Shown here: positions 18,796 through 29,505 of the stretch, in pieces
Layout: each line of letters begins with the position of its first letter
Numbering within the stretch: the first letter of the stretch is position 1
Translations under genes and position numbers: made by a program
Notes under the pieces: generated by a model
The model's input: only the letters and a program-made list of their open reading frames with translations
What the model was told of the DNA's origin: nothing
The model's database searches: none
DNA from: Leptolyngbya subtilissima AS-A7
GTDB taxonomy: Bacteria > Cyanobacteriota > Cyanobacteriia > Phormidesmidales > Phormidesmidaceae
NCBI RefSeq assembly: GCF_039962255.1
Contig: NZ_JAMPKY010000008.1
Span: 269,419-333,418, forward strand
Direction: 5' to 3'
Length of the DNA stretch: 64,000 nt

Positions 18796-19740
18796 CTAAA
18801 ATCCTAGTCGAGCGCTGATGGTGGCTAACACCGACTCGCTAAGCGCGTTGTAGTCGTATCCACCTTCAAGGCCAAACAGAATTTTGTCGGTGACGTTTAA
18901 GCATTGGCGGGTAAAGATGCCAAAGTCTTTGGGGGAGAGATTGACATTGGCTAGGGGATCCGCGGCGTTGGCGTCATACCCAGCACTGATGATGAGCAAG
19001 TCGGGGGCGAAGGACTTGAGGAAGGGCATTACCTTTTGGTCAAACTTTAGCTGATAGTCGTCGCTGGTACTGCCGGGGGGCATGGGCAAGTTCAAGACGT
19101 TTTGGTGAAAGCCGGTTTCGCTGCTGTGGCCCGTGCCGGGGTAAGCAGGAAGCTGGTGGAGAGAGCAGTAGGCGATCGCCGCGTTCTCCTCTACTAAAGC
19201 TTGGGTGCCGTTGCCATGATGCACATCCCAATCGAGGATAGCAACGCGATTAACCGCAGATTGTTCTAGAGCATAGTGGGCTGCGATCGCCGCATTGGAA
19301 AACAGACAAAAGCCCATGCCGCGATCGCGCACCGCATGGTGCCCCGGTGGCCGCGCCAGCACAAAGGCCGAGTGCCCCGTTTCTAGAACATAATCGACGC
19401 CATCGAGCCAAGCGCTCACCGCCAGCTGCGCTACGGCGTAGCTAGCCTCAGACACCACAGTATCGCCGTCGATGTGGCCACCGCCCGAGTGGGCAATTTC
19501 CCGCAGAGCTGTGACATAGCGGGGGTTGTGAATTTGGGCGATCAGGGTATCTACATCCCGCTGGTTCACTGGGGTGGGTTCGCGCCAGTCGAGGTGATCG
19601 GCCCAGGCAACTGTCTCTAAAGCAGCCACAATCGCTTTCAATCGGCCCGCGTTTTCGGGGTGGAAACTGCCGGTATCGTGGGTCAAAAAATCGGGCGAAT
19701 AGATAACGCCAAAATCGGCCAGGGTGAGAGCGTGGTGCAC
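18796..19740 (-). CDS. histone-deacetylase-family (AcuC/APAH-like) hydrolase
   Basis: A 314-residue zinc hydrolase of the class II deacetylase fold. The charge-relay pair is in RPPGHHAVRDRGMGFCLFSN, zinc ligands are in DWDVHHGNGT and SAGYDANAADPL, and the closing EGGYDY motif is present. In bacteria such proteins act on acetylated polyamines or proteins; the substrate is not evident. It begins with GTG at 19740 and I see no strong ribosome site. It is transcribed away from gyrA. Confidence 0.9.
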   Translation of the reverse strand: MHHALTLADFGVIYSPDFLTHDTGSFHPENAGRLKAIVAALETVAWADHLDWREPTPVNQRDVDTLIAQIHNPRYVTALREIAHSGGGHIDGDTVVSEASYAVAQLAVSAWLDGVDYVLETGHSAFVLARPPGHHAVRDRGMGFCLFSNAAIAAHYALEQSAVNRVAILDWDVHHGNGTQALVEENAAIAYCSLHQLPAYPGTGHSSETGFHQNVLNLPMPPGSTSDDYQLKFDQKVMPFLKSFAPDLLIISAGYDANAADPLANVNLSPKDFGIFTRQCLNVTDKILFGLEGGYDYNALSESVLATISARLGF

Positions 19741-19987
19741 GGCAAAGTCAGGGGTGGTGAACTACTACGAATTAAGGATGCAGTCGGGGCGGTAAAACGT
19801 CGCTAAATCAGGCCTCTTGTGCCCCTACACCCACCATAGCGTCTGCTGATTTGAACCGGGGAATTCGTGCTAAAATATAACTCACATGAGTCCGCAAAAA
19901 ACATGCTGATTAAGCGCTATTCAGCACCACTCGGTGCGAGGGTCTGACTAGCGCTTTGTTGTTCGCAAATTCGGAGTTTTTTAGCCT

Positions 19988-22645
19988 ATGGCAACCCCAG
20001 AAGAGCGTATCGTCCCCACGGATCTGCGCGTTGAAATGCAAAGCTCTTACCTGGAATACGCCATGAGCGTGATCGTGGGTCGGGCGCTGCCAGATGCAAG
20101 GGACGGGCTCAAGCCGGTGCATCGCCGCATTCTCTATGCTATGCACGAGCTGGGTTTGGCTGCCGATCGCCCCTTTCGTAAATGCGCCCGTGTAGTCGGA
20201 GAAGTGCTGGGTAAGTATCACCCCCACGGCGACACAGCGGTGTATGACGCCCTAGTGCGCATGGCTCAAGATTTCTCTATGCGTATGCCGCTGATTAACG
20301 GTCACGGCAACTTTGGTTCTATCGACAACGACCCGCCAGCGGCGATGCGATACACCGAGTGTCGTCTGCAATCGCTGACCAGTGACTCGCTGCTGCAAGA
20401 CATCGAGTCTGACACCGTCGATTTTGCCGACAACTTCGACGGCTCTCAGCAGGAGCCAGTGGTCATGCCGTCTCGGTTACCCCAGCTGTTGCTCAACGGC
20501 TCCTCGGGTATTGCCGTGGGGATGGCAACTAACATTCCGCCCCACAACCCGGGTGAGCTAATTGATGGCGTAATTGCGCTGATCAACAACCCCGACATCA
20601 CTACCGCCGAGCTGATGGAAATCATTCCCGGCCCCGACTTCCCCACGGGCGGGCAGATTTTGGGTCGCAGCGGCATTCGCGATGCTTACATGACCGGGCG
20701 TGGCTCTGTCACCATGCGCGGTGTAGCCAGCATGGAAACCATCGAGCACCGGGGACGGCCCGATCGCGAAGCCATCATCATCACCGAGCTGCCCTACCAG
20801 ACCAATAAGGCGGGAATGATCGAGCGGATCGCCGAAATGGTGAACGAGCGTCGCCTGGAAGGGATTTCGGATATTCGCGACGAGAGCGATCGCGACGGCA
20901 TGCGCATCGTTATCGAGCTGAAGCGCGACGCCTACCCTCGAGTTGTGCTCAACAACCTCTACAAGCAGACACCGCTGCAAAACAACTTTGGCGTCAACAT
21001 GCTGGCCTTGGTCAACAGCGAACCCCAGCTGCTTGGCCTCAAGCGCATGCTGGAGGTCTTCCTCGAGTTTCGCGAAGAAACCATTGTGCGCCGTACCCAG
21101 TACGAGCTGCGCCGGGCCCAAGAGAAAGACCACATTCTCCAGGGCTATCTGATTGCTCTGACGAACTTAGACGCCATTATTGCGCGGATTCGTGGTGCGG
21201 CTGATACCCCCGCTGCCAAGCAAGAGCTGATGGATACCTACAGTCTGTCAGACTTGCAGGCTGACGCTATTTTGCAGATGCAGCTGCGTCGCCTTACCGC
21301 GCTAGAAGCTGACAAAATTCAGCAGGAGCACGAAGAGCTGGTCGCCAAAATCACCGACCTGGAGGATATTTTGGCCCGTCGCGAGCGGGTGCTCGAAATC
21401 ATCACCACCGAGCTGGGTGAGCTTAAGGCCAAGCACAATAGCCCCCGCCGCACCATCATTGAGATGGACGATGCGGAACTGACCGACATCTCCCTGATTG
21501 CCAACGAGCAGGTGGTCATTCTGGTCACCGACCAAGGCTACATCAAACGGATGCCGGTAGCCACCTTTGAGGCCCAGAGCCGCGCCACCCGAGGCAAAGC
21601 CGGGGCCAAGATGAAGGAAGACGACGGCGTGCAGCACTTCATCACCTGCTACACCCACGATTACCTGCTGTTCTTTAGCGATCGCGGCGTCACCTACGCC
21701 CTGCGGGCTTACCAGATTGCCGAAGGTTCTCGAACCTCGCGGGGTATGCCCATTGTGCAGATGTTGCCCATTCCTAAAGAAGAGGCGATTACCTCGGTGC
21801 TGGCGGTGCGCGAGTTTACCGACGAAGAATACCTAGTGATGCTCACCCAGGGCGGCTTTGTGAAGAAGACGGCCCTATCCGCCTTCAGCAACATTCGCAC
21901 TAATGGGTTAATTGCCATCTCCCTCGAAGAGGGTGACCACCTCAGGTGGGTGCGCCTAGCCCGCAACACCGACAGCATCTTGATCGGCTCGCGCCGGGGC
22001 ATGACCATTCACTTTAAGGCTGATGACGACCAGCTGCGGCCCCTAGGTCGCCCCACGCGTGGGGTGCGGGCCATGGCTCTGCGCAACGGCGACGAGCTGA
22101 TCAGCATGGATATTCTGCCCAGTCAGGTGGTGGAAGCGGTGGTGCAGGCCACGGAGGCAGGCAGCAACAGTGACGATGACGATGATATCGTGACCAACGG
22201 CAGTGAGGGTGGCCCCTGGGTGCTGGTGATTACCGCGTCGGGTCTGGGCAAGCGGGTGCCGGTGGCCAAGTTCCGCCTGCAGAACCGGGCCGGTATGGGC
22301 CTGATGGCGATTAAGTTCCGCAAGCGCGACGACGCCTTGGCCTCGCTGCTGGTGGTGGGCGAGGGCGATGAGCTAATGCTGGTGACTAACCGAGGCATTA
22401 TCATTCGCCAGCGGGTGAACGATATCTCGATTCAGTCGCGCCCGGCGACCGGTGTGCGGTTGCAGAGGCTCGATGCAGAGGATGCGATCGCCGCCGTCGC
22501 TGTCGTACCCCCCGCCCTGCAAGAAGAACCCTTCGAGGACACGGTAGAAGCGATTGTGGAAGCGATCGAGGAGGCTACCGAGGTATCCACCGAAGTGATC
22601 CTTACCGAGGCATCCACCGAAGCCACTCTTGAGGAACCCATCTAA
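19988..22645 (+). CDS. gyrA: DNA gyrase subunit A
   Basis: An 885-residue type IIA topoisomerase subunit. Catalytic Tyr122 is in [11 protein letters not shown], and the quinolone-determining stretch [10 protein letters not shown] carries Thr at position 83 and Asp at 87 (E. coli numbering coincides). The C-terminal beta-pinwheel follows, with a divergent GyrA box QSRATRG at about residues 530-536 and an acidic insert (SNSDDDDD) between blades. A 45-residue Glu/Thr/Ala-rich tail ends the protein. The gene stands alone; gyrB is not in the window. Confidence 0.94.
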   Translation: MATPEERIVPTDLRVEMQSSYLEYAMSVIVGRALPDARDGLKPVHRRILYAMHELGLAADRPFRKCARVVGEVLGKYHPHGDTAVYDALVRMAQDFSMRMPLINGHGNFGSIDNDPPAAMRYTECRLQSLTSDSLLQDIESDTVDFADNFDGSQQEPVVMPSRLPQLLLNGSSGIAVGMATNIPPHNPGELIDGVIALINNPDITTAELMEIIPGPDFPTGGQILGRSGIRDAYMTGRGSVTMRGVASMETIEHRGRPDREAIIITELPYQTNKAGMIERIAEMVNERRLEGISDIRDESDRDGMRIVIELKRDAYPRVVLNNLYKQTPLQNNFGVNMLALVNSEPQLLGLKRMLEVFLEFREETIVRRTQYELRRAQEKDHILQGYLIALTNLDAIIARIRGAADTPAAKQELMDTYSLSDLQADAILQMQLRRLTALEADKIQQEHEELVAKITDLEDILARRERVLEIITTELGELKAKHNSPRRTIIEMDDAELTDISLIANEQVVILVTDQGYIKRMPVATFEAQSRATRGKAGAKMKEDDGVQHFITCYTHDYLLFFSDRGVTYALRAYQIAEGSRTSRGMPIVQMLPIPKEEAITSVLAVREFTDEEYLVMLTQGGFVKKTALSAFSNIRTNGLIAISLEEGDHLRWVRLARNTDSILIGSRRGMTIHFKADDDQLRPLGRPTRGVRAMALRNGDELISMDILPSQVVEAVVQATEAGSNSDDDDDIVTNGSEGGPWVLVITASGLGKRVPVAKFRLQNRAGMGLMAIKFRKRDDALASLLVVGEGDELMLVTNRGIIIRQRVNDISIQSRPATGVRLQRLDAEDAIAAVAVVPPALQEEPFEDTVEAIVEAIEEATEVSTEVILTEASTEATLEEPI

Positions 22646-22677
22646 CTACTGCCCCGCCCTTGGGAAAGGAAGTCGCC

Positions 22678-23091
22678 ATGGTGGATCTGGGGTTAACTCA
22701 CATTGCCCTGCCCGTCGCTGATGTAGAACGAAGCATTGCGTTCTATAGGGCCTATGCAGCGATGGAGGTGATCCACCACCGGGTCGATCAGGCAACGGGG
22801 GTCAGGGTTGTGTGGCTATCTGACCACACGCGCCCTTTTGCGATCGTGCTCATCGAGCAAGCTGAGGTGCAGCCCCTGCTGACACCCTTGGCCCACTTGG
22901 GAGTCGGATGCAAAAGTCGCGAGGCAGTGGATACCCTGTGCAACCTGGCCCGGCAGGAGGGTTGCCTACTGCAAGACCCGCAAGATTCTGGCTACCCGGT
23001 GGGCTACTGGGCCTTTTTGCGCGACCCCGATGGCCACACGTTGGAACTCTCCTACGGGCAAGAGATTGGGCTGACCGTGGAGACTGGCTGA
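22678..23091 (+). CDS. VOC-family (glyoxalase/dioxygenase fold) protein
   Basis: A 137-residue protein with the N-terminal HIALPVADVERSIAFYRAY typical of the vicinal oxygen chelate fold and a closing FLRDPDGHTLELSYGQE with the metal-ligand Glu. ATG 22678 has a strong AAAGGAAG site, so an in-frame TTG at 22660 is not needed. It follows gyrA by 32 bases. Lactoylglutathione-lyase-like, but a single VOC domain does not define the substrate. Confidence 0.85.
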   Translation: MVDLGLTHIALPVADVERSIAFYRAYAAMEVIHHRVDQATGVRVVWLSDHTRPFAIVLIEQAEVQPLLTPLAHLGVGCKSREAVDTLCNLARQEGCLLQDPQDSGYPVGYWAFLRDPDGHTLELSYGQEIGLTVETG

Positions 23092-23098
23092 CGCAACC

Positions 23099-23986
23099 TT
23101 AGGCCGCTTGGTCTGTAGCTACGGCGGTGGCAGACAGGGGAATAACCATGGCATCGTTGGGTGGGAGGTTGAAACTGTCCCACCGATGCAGGTATTGAGT
23201 TAAGTGATGGTCACCTTGGGCAATGCGATCGCCCAGCATTCGCCGCACCCGCAATTCCTCTTCCAGGTACTGTCCTGCACTAAAGAACCCAGCGAACCGT
23301 GCCGTTCGCAGCCACACCAGGTAGGTACTCAACGCGTCAAACTGGCTCTGCGCCACGATCGCTCGCAGATCTCCCTCAACCCACCAGTCCACCACATCGT
23401 GGGGTTGCGCCCCCACCTCGCCCGGAATGCCCATCGCCGCCGCTAGTTCGTGCAGAGTAGGCGTAGCAATCCCCCAGCCGCTGAGAATACTTTTCAAATC
23501 AATATGGGCATCGCCGTGGCGGCTGAAATAGTCGCTGCCCCAGCCCTTGTCGGCCCGGCGGCAAAACTCTGCTGCCGAGACACCTGCCACCAGCCCGCGC
23601 TGAAGCAAGATCGGCAGGTCAGCGGTTTGAGAATTAAAGCCCACCAGCTGAGGATGGTGCTGCCCCAGATAGCCCAGAAAAGTAGAAATCAGTTCGCCTT
23701 CATCCATCAGGCGATCGATCTGTCTGGGCAGAGTGGTCAGCCGCAGGTTGACCTCGCCGTTGTGCTGCTCTCGCACCACTGCCGAGACCGCCACTAAGCG
23801 GCACAGCGCTGTTTTGAGATGGGGCCGAGGTTTTTCTGCCGTGGCTCCAGCCTTAGCCCACATCACCTCAAACACCTCGGCATCCGATAGCGTGGCGGGC
23901 AGGCCGTACACTCGCCGTCCCGATGTCGGGTCAGGCACCCACTCTAAGTCAAAGGCGCACACGTGCCGACTGACAGATTTAAACAT
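23099..23986 (-). CDS. predicted 3'-5' exonuclease, PolB-exonuclease-like
   Basis: A 295-residue DEDD-type nuclease fold. FDLEWVPD near residue 12 gives the first Asp/Glu pair, LVGFNSQTADLPIL the second acidic site, and a DIVK-like segment IDLKSILSGWG with downstream FDALSTYLVWLR the last. The family is described as related to the proofreading exonuclease domain of DNA polymerase B. It is a free-standing gene here, converging on the VOC gene with only 7 bases between the stops. Confidence 0.8.
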   Translation of the reverse strand: MFKSVSRHVCAFDLEWVPDPTSGRRVYGLPATLSDAEVFEVMWAKAGATAEKPRPHLKTALCRLVAVSAVVREQHNGEVNLRLTTLPRQIDRLMDEGELISTFLGYLGQHHPQLVGFNSQTADLPILLQRGLVAGVSAAEFCRRADKGWGSDYFSRHGDAHIDLKSILSGWGIATPTLHELAAAMGIPGEVGAQPHDVVDWWVEGDLRAIVAQSQFDALSTYLVWLRTARFAGFFSAGQYLEEELRVRRMLGDRIAQGDHHLTQYLHRWDSFNLPPNDAMVIPLSATAVATDQAA

Positions 23987-24073
23987 GGCTGCTCCCTGGG
24001 CTGCGCTAAAGACTTACCTAGGCCGCTGCCCAGGCGCTTCTTTAAACATTCCCAGCCCAAGTCAGATAAGCAG

Positions 24074-25120
24074 CTAGGGCACCTGCCAGGCCCGCTGATG
24101 GTAATCGTCGGGTTCGGGAAAAAGATCAACGGGTTCGCCGTGGTGATGGCCGTGATCGTGGCCGTGACCGTGATCATGGGCATGACCTTGTTCGTGAGCA
24201 TGCCCGTGGTCATGACCGTGACCGTGCTGACCACCCCCGGCAGCCAGGCGAAATTTACACATTTCGCAGTTCATCGCTACCTGGCCCAGGTGGGTTTCAA
24301 TTTCGCGATCGCGCAAAATCTGCATCAGTTGAGGATGACTGCCCATCTCCGGCAGGTAGCTCACCAGCTGTTCTGGATAGGCTGCCTGCTCCTGCTCACA
24401 GATGCCCATGATTTTCTTGATCAGCACCCCCGTAAAGAGGAAGTAGGGCAGCACAATAATGCGTTTTGGCTCGTACATCCTGGCGCGGCGAAATCCCTCT
24501 TCTAGGCGGGGATGGGTAATGCCAATAAAGCAAATTTCAACGGTTTTGTAGCGGCTGCCCTCCCACACAATGCGAGCTAGCTTGTAGACATCACCATTGG
24601 CATCGGGGTCGCTGGCTCCCCGACCCACAAACAGCAGCACCGTATCTTCGCGGGCAATATTGTTGGGATTGAATCGAGGCGTATCTAGCTCCGCCAGCCG
24701 CTCCTGCCAAAGCTGAATAATGGCCGGGGTAATGCCAAAGTGGCGACCGTAGTGAAAGGTTACCTGGGGGTGGCGCTGGCGAGCCCGATCTAATTCGTTG
24801 GTAACATCAAACTTGTTGTGGCGAGCGGCAAAGAGCAAAATTGGCAGCACTGAAATGTCGGTGTAGCCCTTCTCCACACACAGATCTACCCCGTCTTGAA
24901 TCGTCGGTTCTGTTAACTCTAAAAAGCAGGGAATTACCGGGCGAGAAGTGTCGAGTTTCTGGTAGGCGGCGGCAAATTCTAGAACGCGATCGCGCCCCTC
25001 CGTATCTCGGCTGCCATGACCCACCAGCAACAGCGGTCGCTGGGTCGGTAGCGGCGACCAAGTGCCCGTCGCGCTGGGCGAAAAATCGTTGGGGGTAGTA
25101 ATAATTGGTGCGATCGCCAT
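24074..25120 (-). CDS. cbiX: sirohydrochlorin chelatase CbiX-like, His-rich tail
   Basis: A 348-residue chelatase that would insert Co or Fe into sirohydrochlorin for cobalamin or siroheme synthesis. The first half starts with [10 protein letters not shown] and contains [15 protein letters not shown]; the second half is the repeated CbiX domain. Near residue 287 comes MNCEMC, an MxCxxC motif, then a 30-residue run of His, Gly and Asp with about 16 His. B. megaterium CbiX is known to carry both an MxCxxC Fe-S motif and a His-rich stretch, which supports this call. Metal storage by the tail is inference. Confidence 0.88.
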   Translation of the reverse strand: MAIAPIITTPNDFSPSATGTWSPLPTQRPLLLVGHGSRDTEGRDRVLEFAAAYQKLDTSRPVIPCFLELTEPTIQDGVDLCVEKGYTDISVLPILLFAARHNKFDVTNELDRARQRHPQVTFHYGRHFGITPAIIQLWQERLAELDTPRFNPNNIAREDTVLLFVGRGASDPDANGDVYKLARIVWEGSRYKTVEICFIGITHPRLEEGFRRARMYEPKRIIVLPYFLFTGVLIKKIMGICEQEQAAYPEQLVSYLPEMGSHPQLMQILRDREIETHLGQVAMNCEMCKFRLAAGGGQHGHGHDHGHAHEQGHAHDHGHGHDHGHHHGEPVDLFPEPDDYHQRAWQVP

Positions 25121-25381
25121 AGGTGCTCAAAGTGCCGCAGTGATACTAAATCTAACCCTCAGTCCAGCTTAAAGATATCACTGGTGAAAATTTGGCCCAC
25201 AGCAGCCTAGGAGCAAGCGCTAACCTAGACCCAGTTCATCCCTCAAAGCCAAATTGACCGTTGGATAATTCAAAGCCAGGGCAAGATAGCTATAAAATCG
25301 CAGCCAGATAAAAATCAGTCTGCCTGGTTATCTTAGCCCAGGCCAGAGCATAGAACCATCCTGGGGGTGGGCATTAACACG

Positions 25382-26203
25382 ATGGAAGAAACTACCGATG
25401 AAAAGCAGGAAGCCCAGCACGAGGGTCAGGAACTGGCGCTGCGTGAACGCCTGCGCGGCCACCTAGACACCACCGACACGATGCCTGGTCGGGTAGTCAA
25501 TAGCGCGATCGTGCTGCTGATCTTTACGTCGGCCGCCATTTTTGTTGTCAAAAGCTACCCCATCTCTCCTGCCCTAGATGAATGGCTGGACTGGCTCGAC
25601 TGGCTGATCGTACTGGCTTTTACCCTCGAGTATGGTTTGCGCCTCTGGACAGCCCCGCGCCCCTGGCAGTACGCCTTTAGCCTCTACGGCCTGATCGACC
25701 TAATTGCCATTCTGCCTTCTTGGATTGGCGTCTTTGACATTCGCTTTTTGCGCTTTTTTAGATCGCTGCGAATTTTGCGCTTAGTGCGAATCTTCAACGA
25801 CCGGCTCTGGTTTGGCCAAGTAACCAGCACAGACAGCCTCATCTTAATTCGTATTTTGCTGACGTTAGGAACAATTGTTTTTATCTACTCCGGCCTGATC
25901 TTTCAAGTTGAGCATCCCAGCAACCCCGAAGAATTCGGCACCTTTTTAGACGCGCTCTATTTCGCTGTAGTCACAATGACCACGGTAGGCTACGGCGATG
26001 TCACCCCCATTTCTGAAGCGGGGCGGGGGCTCACGGTGATGATGATTCTTACCGGCATCGCGCTCATTCCGACCCAAGTCAGCAGCCTGATTCGACAACT
26101 GGGCCAAGTCGGTCAACACCGCCCCTGTGCCAGCTGCGGCCTGACTCTGCACGACAACGATGCCCAATTTTGCAAACGTTGCGGTACTCTTCTAGAGCCC
26201 TAG
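25382..26203 (+). CDS. voltage-gated K+ channel (Kv-like) with zinc ribbon
   Basis: A 273-residue six-helix channel if it starts at ATG 25382 (GTG 25367 would add five residues). A charged N-terminal region of about 40 residues is followed by S1-S4; the S4 voltage sensor reads RFLRFFRSLRILRLVR. The pore helix and filter are TMTTVGYGDVTP, giving K+ selectivity. After S6 the protein ends in a small zinc ribbon, CASC and CKRC, separated by 13 residues. It stands alone between cbiX and ftsE. Confidence 0.9.
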   Translation: MEETTDEKQEAQHEGQELALRERLRGHLDTTDTMPGRVVNSAIVLLIFTSAAIFVVKSYPISPALDEWLDWLDWLIVLAFTLEYGLRLWTAPRPWQYAFSLYGLIDLIAILPSWIGVFDIRFLRFFRSLRILRLVRIFNDRLWFGQVTSTDSLILIRILLTLGTIVFIYSGLIFQVEHPSNPEEFGTFLDALYFAVVTMTTVGYGDVTPISEAGRGLTVMMILTGIALIPTQVSSLIRQLGQVGQHRPCASCGLTLHDNDAQFCKRCGTLLEP

Positions 26204-26277
26204 TTAGGCAAGCCCTTCAGCCGCGCTGTTGTCTCAGTAACGAAACATAACGATTATTGAAAAAACAAATAGGCCTT

Positions 26278-26305
26278 TTGCCGGATACGGTCTTTCCGGT
26301 ACAAT
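26278..26305 (+). promoter_or_regulatory. candidate sigma-70 promoter for ftsE
   Basis: TTGCCG, 16 bases, then TACAAT gives a near-consensus promoter about 110 bases before the ftsE ATG. It would leave a leader of about 100 bases. Confidence 0.5.
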
Positions 26306-26415
26306 GACCACCCAAAAGCCTCGTCAGCCCTGTCCTCGGTGCTGGCTGCGCAGTTCATACGTTTTTGTCAGCCTCACCCCTGAGCCTGTCTAGCCCATCT
26401 CAGTTAGGACGCTCC

Positions 26416-27255
26416 ATGACTTCTGTGCTCCATCGCCCCACCGACGACGCCAAGCTGTCCGGTCTTCCCGAAGACGTCAAGGCTAGACTACAAGACCGCT
26501 TCAAACTTGTAGTGCCCGCCCGTTCCGCCGCCGACCCTTCTCCTGCCCCCGTGCTCGACGCTGCTCCTCCCCAAAACACCTCTGTTCAGCCCATCGTTTC
26601 CCTCAACAACGTTGAGAAGGTCTATGCCAACGGCAGCAAGGCGCTGGCAGGTGTAAATCTAACGGTCAATCCCGGCGATTTTCTCTTCGTCACCGGCCCG
26701 TCGGGCTCAGGCAAATCAACCCTACTCAAACTGCTCTACGGCTATGAGCGCCCCACCAGCGGCAACATCCTCGTGGGCGATGAACCGATTTCTGACTTGC
26801 GGGGCAACCGCCTAGCGATGATGCGCCGCCGCATCGGTGTCGTATTCCAAGACTACAAGCTGATTCCTAAGCGCACTGTGGCCGAGAACGTAGCCTTTGT
26901 GCTGTGGGCCCAGGGTTTTACCCGCAAAGAGATTCATCGCCGCCTCTGGCCGACTCTCAAAATGGTGGGTCTTCAGGGCAAAGCCCAGTGCTTCCCCGAC
27001 GAACTCTCTGGCGGTGAGCAGCAGCGAGTGAGCATTGCCCGCGCCGTGGTCAGCACCCCACCCCTGCTGCTGGCCGACGAGCCCACTGGCAACCTAGATG
27101 CGGAGAACTCCCTTCAGGTGATCAAGATCCTCAAAAAGCTCAACTCCATCGGCATTACTGTCATTGTCACCACCCACGACGAGCACCTAGTGCGCATTTC
27201 TAACCATCCCGTCGTGCAGATTAAGAATGGTCGTCTGCATCACCTGCGCCGGTAG
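26416..27255 (+). CDS. ftsE: cell division ABC ATPase FtsE
   Basis: A 279-residue ATPase. ATG 26416 has AGGA at a good distance, while an in-frame TTG at 26365 has none. The first 60-65 residues are a Pro/Ala-rich, poorly ordered extension absent from classic FtsE (about 220 residues). Then the ABC core: [17 protein letters not shown] start, [27 protein letters not shown] with the FtsE-typical Q-loop, LSGGEQQRV and [11 protein letters not shown]. No ftsX is adjacent. Confidence 0.88.
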   Translation: MTSVLHRPTDDAKLSGLPEDVKARLQDRFKLVVPARSAADPSPAPVLDAAPPQNTSVQPIVSLNNVEKVYANGSKALAGVNLTVNPGDFLFVTGPSGSGKSTLLKLLYGYERPTSGNILVGDEPISDLRGNRLAMMRRRIGVVFQDYKLIPKRTVAENVAFVLWAQGFTRKEIHRRLWPTLKMVGLQGKAQCFPDELSGGEQQRVSIARAVVSTPPLLLADEPTGNLDAENSLQVIKILKKLNSIGITVIVTTHDEHLVRISNHPVVQIKNGRLHHLRR

Positions 27256-27285
27256 TTTACTTTCCTTAACATCAACAGGTGTGCC

Positions 27286-27305
27286 TTATCCAATCAATAG
27301 GATAA
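27286..27305. repeat. inverted repeat in the hemL leader
   Basis: TTATCC, an 8-base spacer, then GGATAA lie about 70 bases before the hemL start. It could be an operator or overlap a -10 element (GATAAT). Confidence 0.35.
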
Positions 27306-27363
27306 TGATCAGAGCTAACATTCAGGCGGTTTCAATCTAGGCCGCCGAATGACTTTGGACTCT

Positions 27364-27370
27364 GAGAGGA
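27364..27370 (+). promoter_or_regulatory. ribosome binding site deciding the hemL TTG start
   Basis: GAGAGGA ends 7 bases before TTG 27378, where the conserved HemL N-terminus begins; no ATG is available there. Confidence 0.65.
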
Positions 27371-27377
27371 ACGTGCT

Positions 27378-28679
27378 TTGGTCAGTACAGCCCCGTTTAA
27401 AACAGCAAAATCACAAGAAATTTTTTCCGCTGCCCAAAACCTCATGCCGGGCGGCGTTAACTCTCCAGTACGGGCCTTCAAATCAGTGGGCGGGCAGCCC
27501 ATCGTATTTGACCGCGTCAAGGGCGCCTACATTTGGGATGTCGACGGTAACCAGTACATCGACTACGTCGGTACCTGGGGCCCAGCTATCTGCGGTCACG
27601 CCCACCCCGAAGTGCTGGCGGCTCTAGCAGCGGCTTTAGAAAAAGGCACCAGTTTTGGCGCGCCCTGCTACCTTGAAAACGTGCTGGCCGAAATGGTGAT
27701 TCAGGCCGTGCCTAGCATTGAGATGGTGCGCTTTGTGAACTCTGGCACTGAAGCCTGTATGGCCGTGTTGCGGCTAATGCGGGCCTACACCGGTCGCAAC
27801 AAAATCATTAAATTCTCAGGTTGCTATCACGGCCACGCCGACATGTTCTTAGTGCAGGCAGGTTCTGGGGTTGCAACCCTAGGCTTGCCTGATTCTCCAG
27901 GGGTGCCCAAATCAGCCACCAGCGACACCCTGACCGCCCCCTACAATGATCTTGAAGCGGTCAAGGCCCTCTTTGCCCAAAACCCTGGGGAAATTGCTGG
28001 GGTGATTCTAGAGCCAGTGGTAGGTAACGCCGGGTTTATCACTCCCGATGGCGGCTTTCTAGAAGGGTTGCGAGAAATCACCCGCGAAAACGATGCGCTG
28101 CTGGTGTTCGATGAAGTGATGACTGGCTTCCGCATTGCCTACGGCGGCGCCCAGGCCAAGTTCAACGTCACCCCCGACCTCACCACCTTGGGTAAGGTGA
28201 TTGGCGGTGGCTTGCCCGTAGGCGCCTACGGCGGTCGCCGCGACATCATGGAAATGATTGCTCCTGCGGGTCCGGTCTACCAGGCGGGCACCCTATCGGG
28301 GAATCCCTTAGCCATGACTGCCGGCATTAAAACCCTGGAGTTGCTCCAGCGCCCCGGCACCTACGACGAGCTCGATCGCCTGACGAAGAAGCTCATCGAC
28401 GGTCTACTTCAGGTGGCTCGAGATGCAGGCCATGAGGTGTATGGTGGCCACATCAGCGCTATGTTTGGCATGTTCTTCCATGCGGGGCCGATCAGCAACT
28501 TTGAAGACGCTAAGGGGGCCGATCTGGAGAAGTTTAGCCGCTTCCACCGGGGCATGTTAGAGCGCGGCGTCTACTTGGCACCGTCGCAGTTTGAGGCCGG
28601 GTTTACTTCCTTAGCCCACACCGACGCGGATATTGACGCCACGATCGCAGCCGCCCGCGACGTGCTGGCAACCCTGTAA
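27378..28679 (+). CDS. hemL: glutamate-1-semialdehyde 2,1-aminomutase
   Basis: A 433-residue PLP enzyme that makes 5-aminolevulinate, the precursor of all tetrapyrroles (C5 pathway). Seen: [38 protein letters not shown], and the PLP Lys in [14 protein letters not shown] at residue 273, the position known for the Synechococcus enzyme. It uses a TTG start. The length is standard. Two hairpins follow the stop, the second a strong terminator. Confidence 0.96.
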   Translation: MVSTAPFKTAKSQEIFSAAQNLMPGGVNSPVRAFKSVGGQPIVFDRVKGAYIWDVDGNQYIDYVGTWGPAICGHAHPEVLAALAAALEKGTSFGAPCYLENVLAEMVIQAVPSIEMVRFVNSGTEACMAVLRLMRAYTGRNKIIKFSGCYHGHADMFLVQAGSGVATLGLPDSPGVPKSATSDTLTAPYNDLEAVKALFAQNPGEIAGVILEPVVGNAGFITPDGGFLEGLREITRENDALLVFDEVMTGFRIAYGGAQAKFNVTPDLTTLGKVIGGGLPVGAYGGRRDIMEMIAPAGPVYQAGTLSGNPLAMTAGIKTLELLQRPGTYDELDRLTKKLIDGLLQVARDAGHEVYGGHISAMFGMFFHAGPISNFEDAKGADLEKFSRFHRGMLERGVYLAPSQFEAGFTSLAHTDADIDATIAAARDVLATL

Positions 28680-28691
28680 CTCGTTCAGTCT

Positions 28692-28719
28692 GGTGCGTCA
28701 CCGCTCGGGGTGACGCACC
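28692..28719. repeat. hairpin after hemL
   Basis: GGTGCGTCACC and GGTGACGCACC form an 11-base stem around six bases, just after the hemL stop. There is no T run, so it may protect the 3' end or act with the next hairpin. Confidence 0.6.
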
Positions 28720-28744
28720 CCAGGACAGTTAGCCCACCTAAAGC

Positions 28745-28778
28745 AAAACCCCGGATTCTCGAAGAATCCGGGGTTTTT
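28745..28778. terminator. bidirectional terminator between hemL and apcD
   Basis: AAAACCCCGGATTCT and AGAATCCGGGGTTTTT flank a tiny loop, giving a T run on both strands. It serves the convergent hemL and apcD genes. Confidence 0.85.
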
Positions 28779-28792
28779 AGGTTGCTCTAAAA

Positions 28793-29278
28793 CTACGACA
28801 TCGCCTGGATGATGTAGTCAAAGTAGGGCTGAGCTTCGGCGGCGTCTTCGTCAGACAGCAGATTCAGAGAAGCCTCTTTTAGGCAGCGGATGGCTTCAGC
28901 CATGCCGGGCACGGGTACGTCTAGAGCGTTGTACATTTCGCGGACGCCCACAATGCCAATGGCCTCAATGGGGGTCTGGTCACCAGCCAGCACGCCGTAG
29001 GTGACGAGGCGCAGGTACCAGCCGTAGTCACGAATGCAGAGAGACCGCTGCTTTTGACCATAGGCATTGCCGCCGGGGGCGATGAAGTCGGGTCGTCGCC
29101 GCCATAGCTCTCTGCTGGCCTGGTCAACAATCTTTTTCTCGTTTTCAGACAAAGTAGCGGCAATGCGGGTGCGCTGCTCGCCAGTCTTCAAAAATTCTTC
29201 AATGGCCTTGAGCTCGCCGGTGGTTGGGTAGCGCAGCTCGTCGTCGGCATTCAAAATAACTTGGCTAACAACAGACAT
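28793..29278 (-). CDS. apcD: allophycocyanin alpha-B subunit
   Basis: A 161-residue phycobiliprotein of the phycobilisome core, a terminal emitter passing energy to the photosystems. The N-terminus [19 protein letters not shown] and the [10 protein letters not shown] and [10 protein letters not shown] segments match ApcD and not ApcA. The bilin-attaching Cys is residue 81 in [11 protein letters not shown]. The gene is alone, as is common for apcD, facing hemL across a shared terminator. Confidence 0.93.
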   Translation of the reverse strand: MSVVSQVILNADDELRYPTTGELKAIEEFLKTGEQRTRIAATLSENEKKIVDQASRELWRRRPDFIAPGGNAYGQKQRSLCIRDYGWYLRLVTYGVLAGDQTPIEAIGIVGVREMYNALDVPVPGMAEAIRCLKEASLNLLSDEDAAEAQPYFDYIIQAMS

Positions 29279-29505
29279 AGTTAAAAATGACGGGATGACC
29301 TTTTTCCATAGCTAGTTTAGCGACTTGGGGGCCATCAGGGAAAGCTAAATTCTCATTTAGTTGTCGATGCTAACGGCGCTCCGAGTGGGTTTGCCGTGGC
29401 GAGAACTAGGCTAAAACGTCCATTCTATAGGGAATTTTTAGGGATTACGCAATATTCTTCTGGTGAGAAAACAGGGGGATTTCGTAACGCTTTTGCAACA
29501 ATCGA

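Noticed and set aside
20558..21133. 191-residue open frame antisense to gyrA
   Set aside because: A shadow of gyrA codon bias; no ribosome site or family match.
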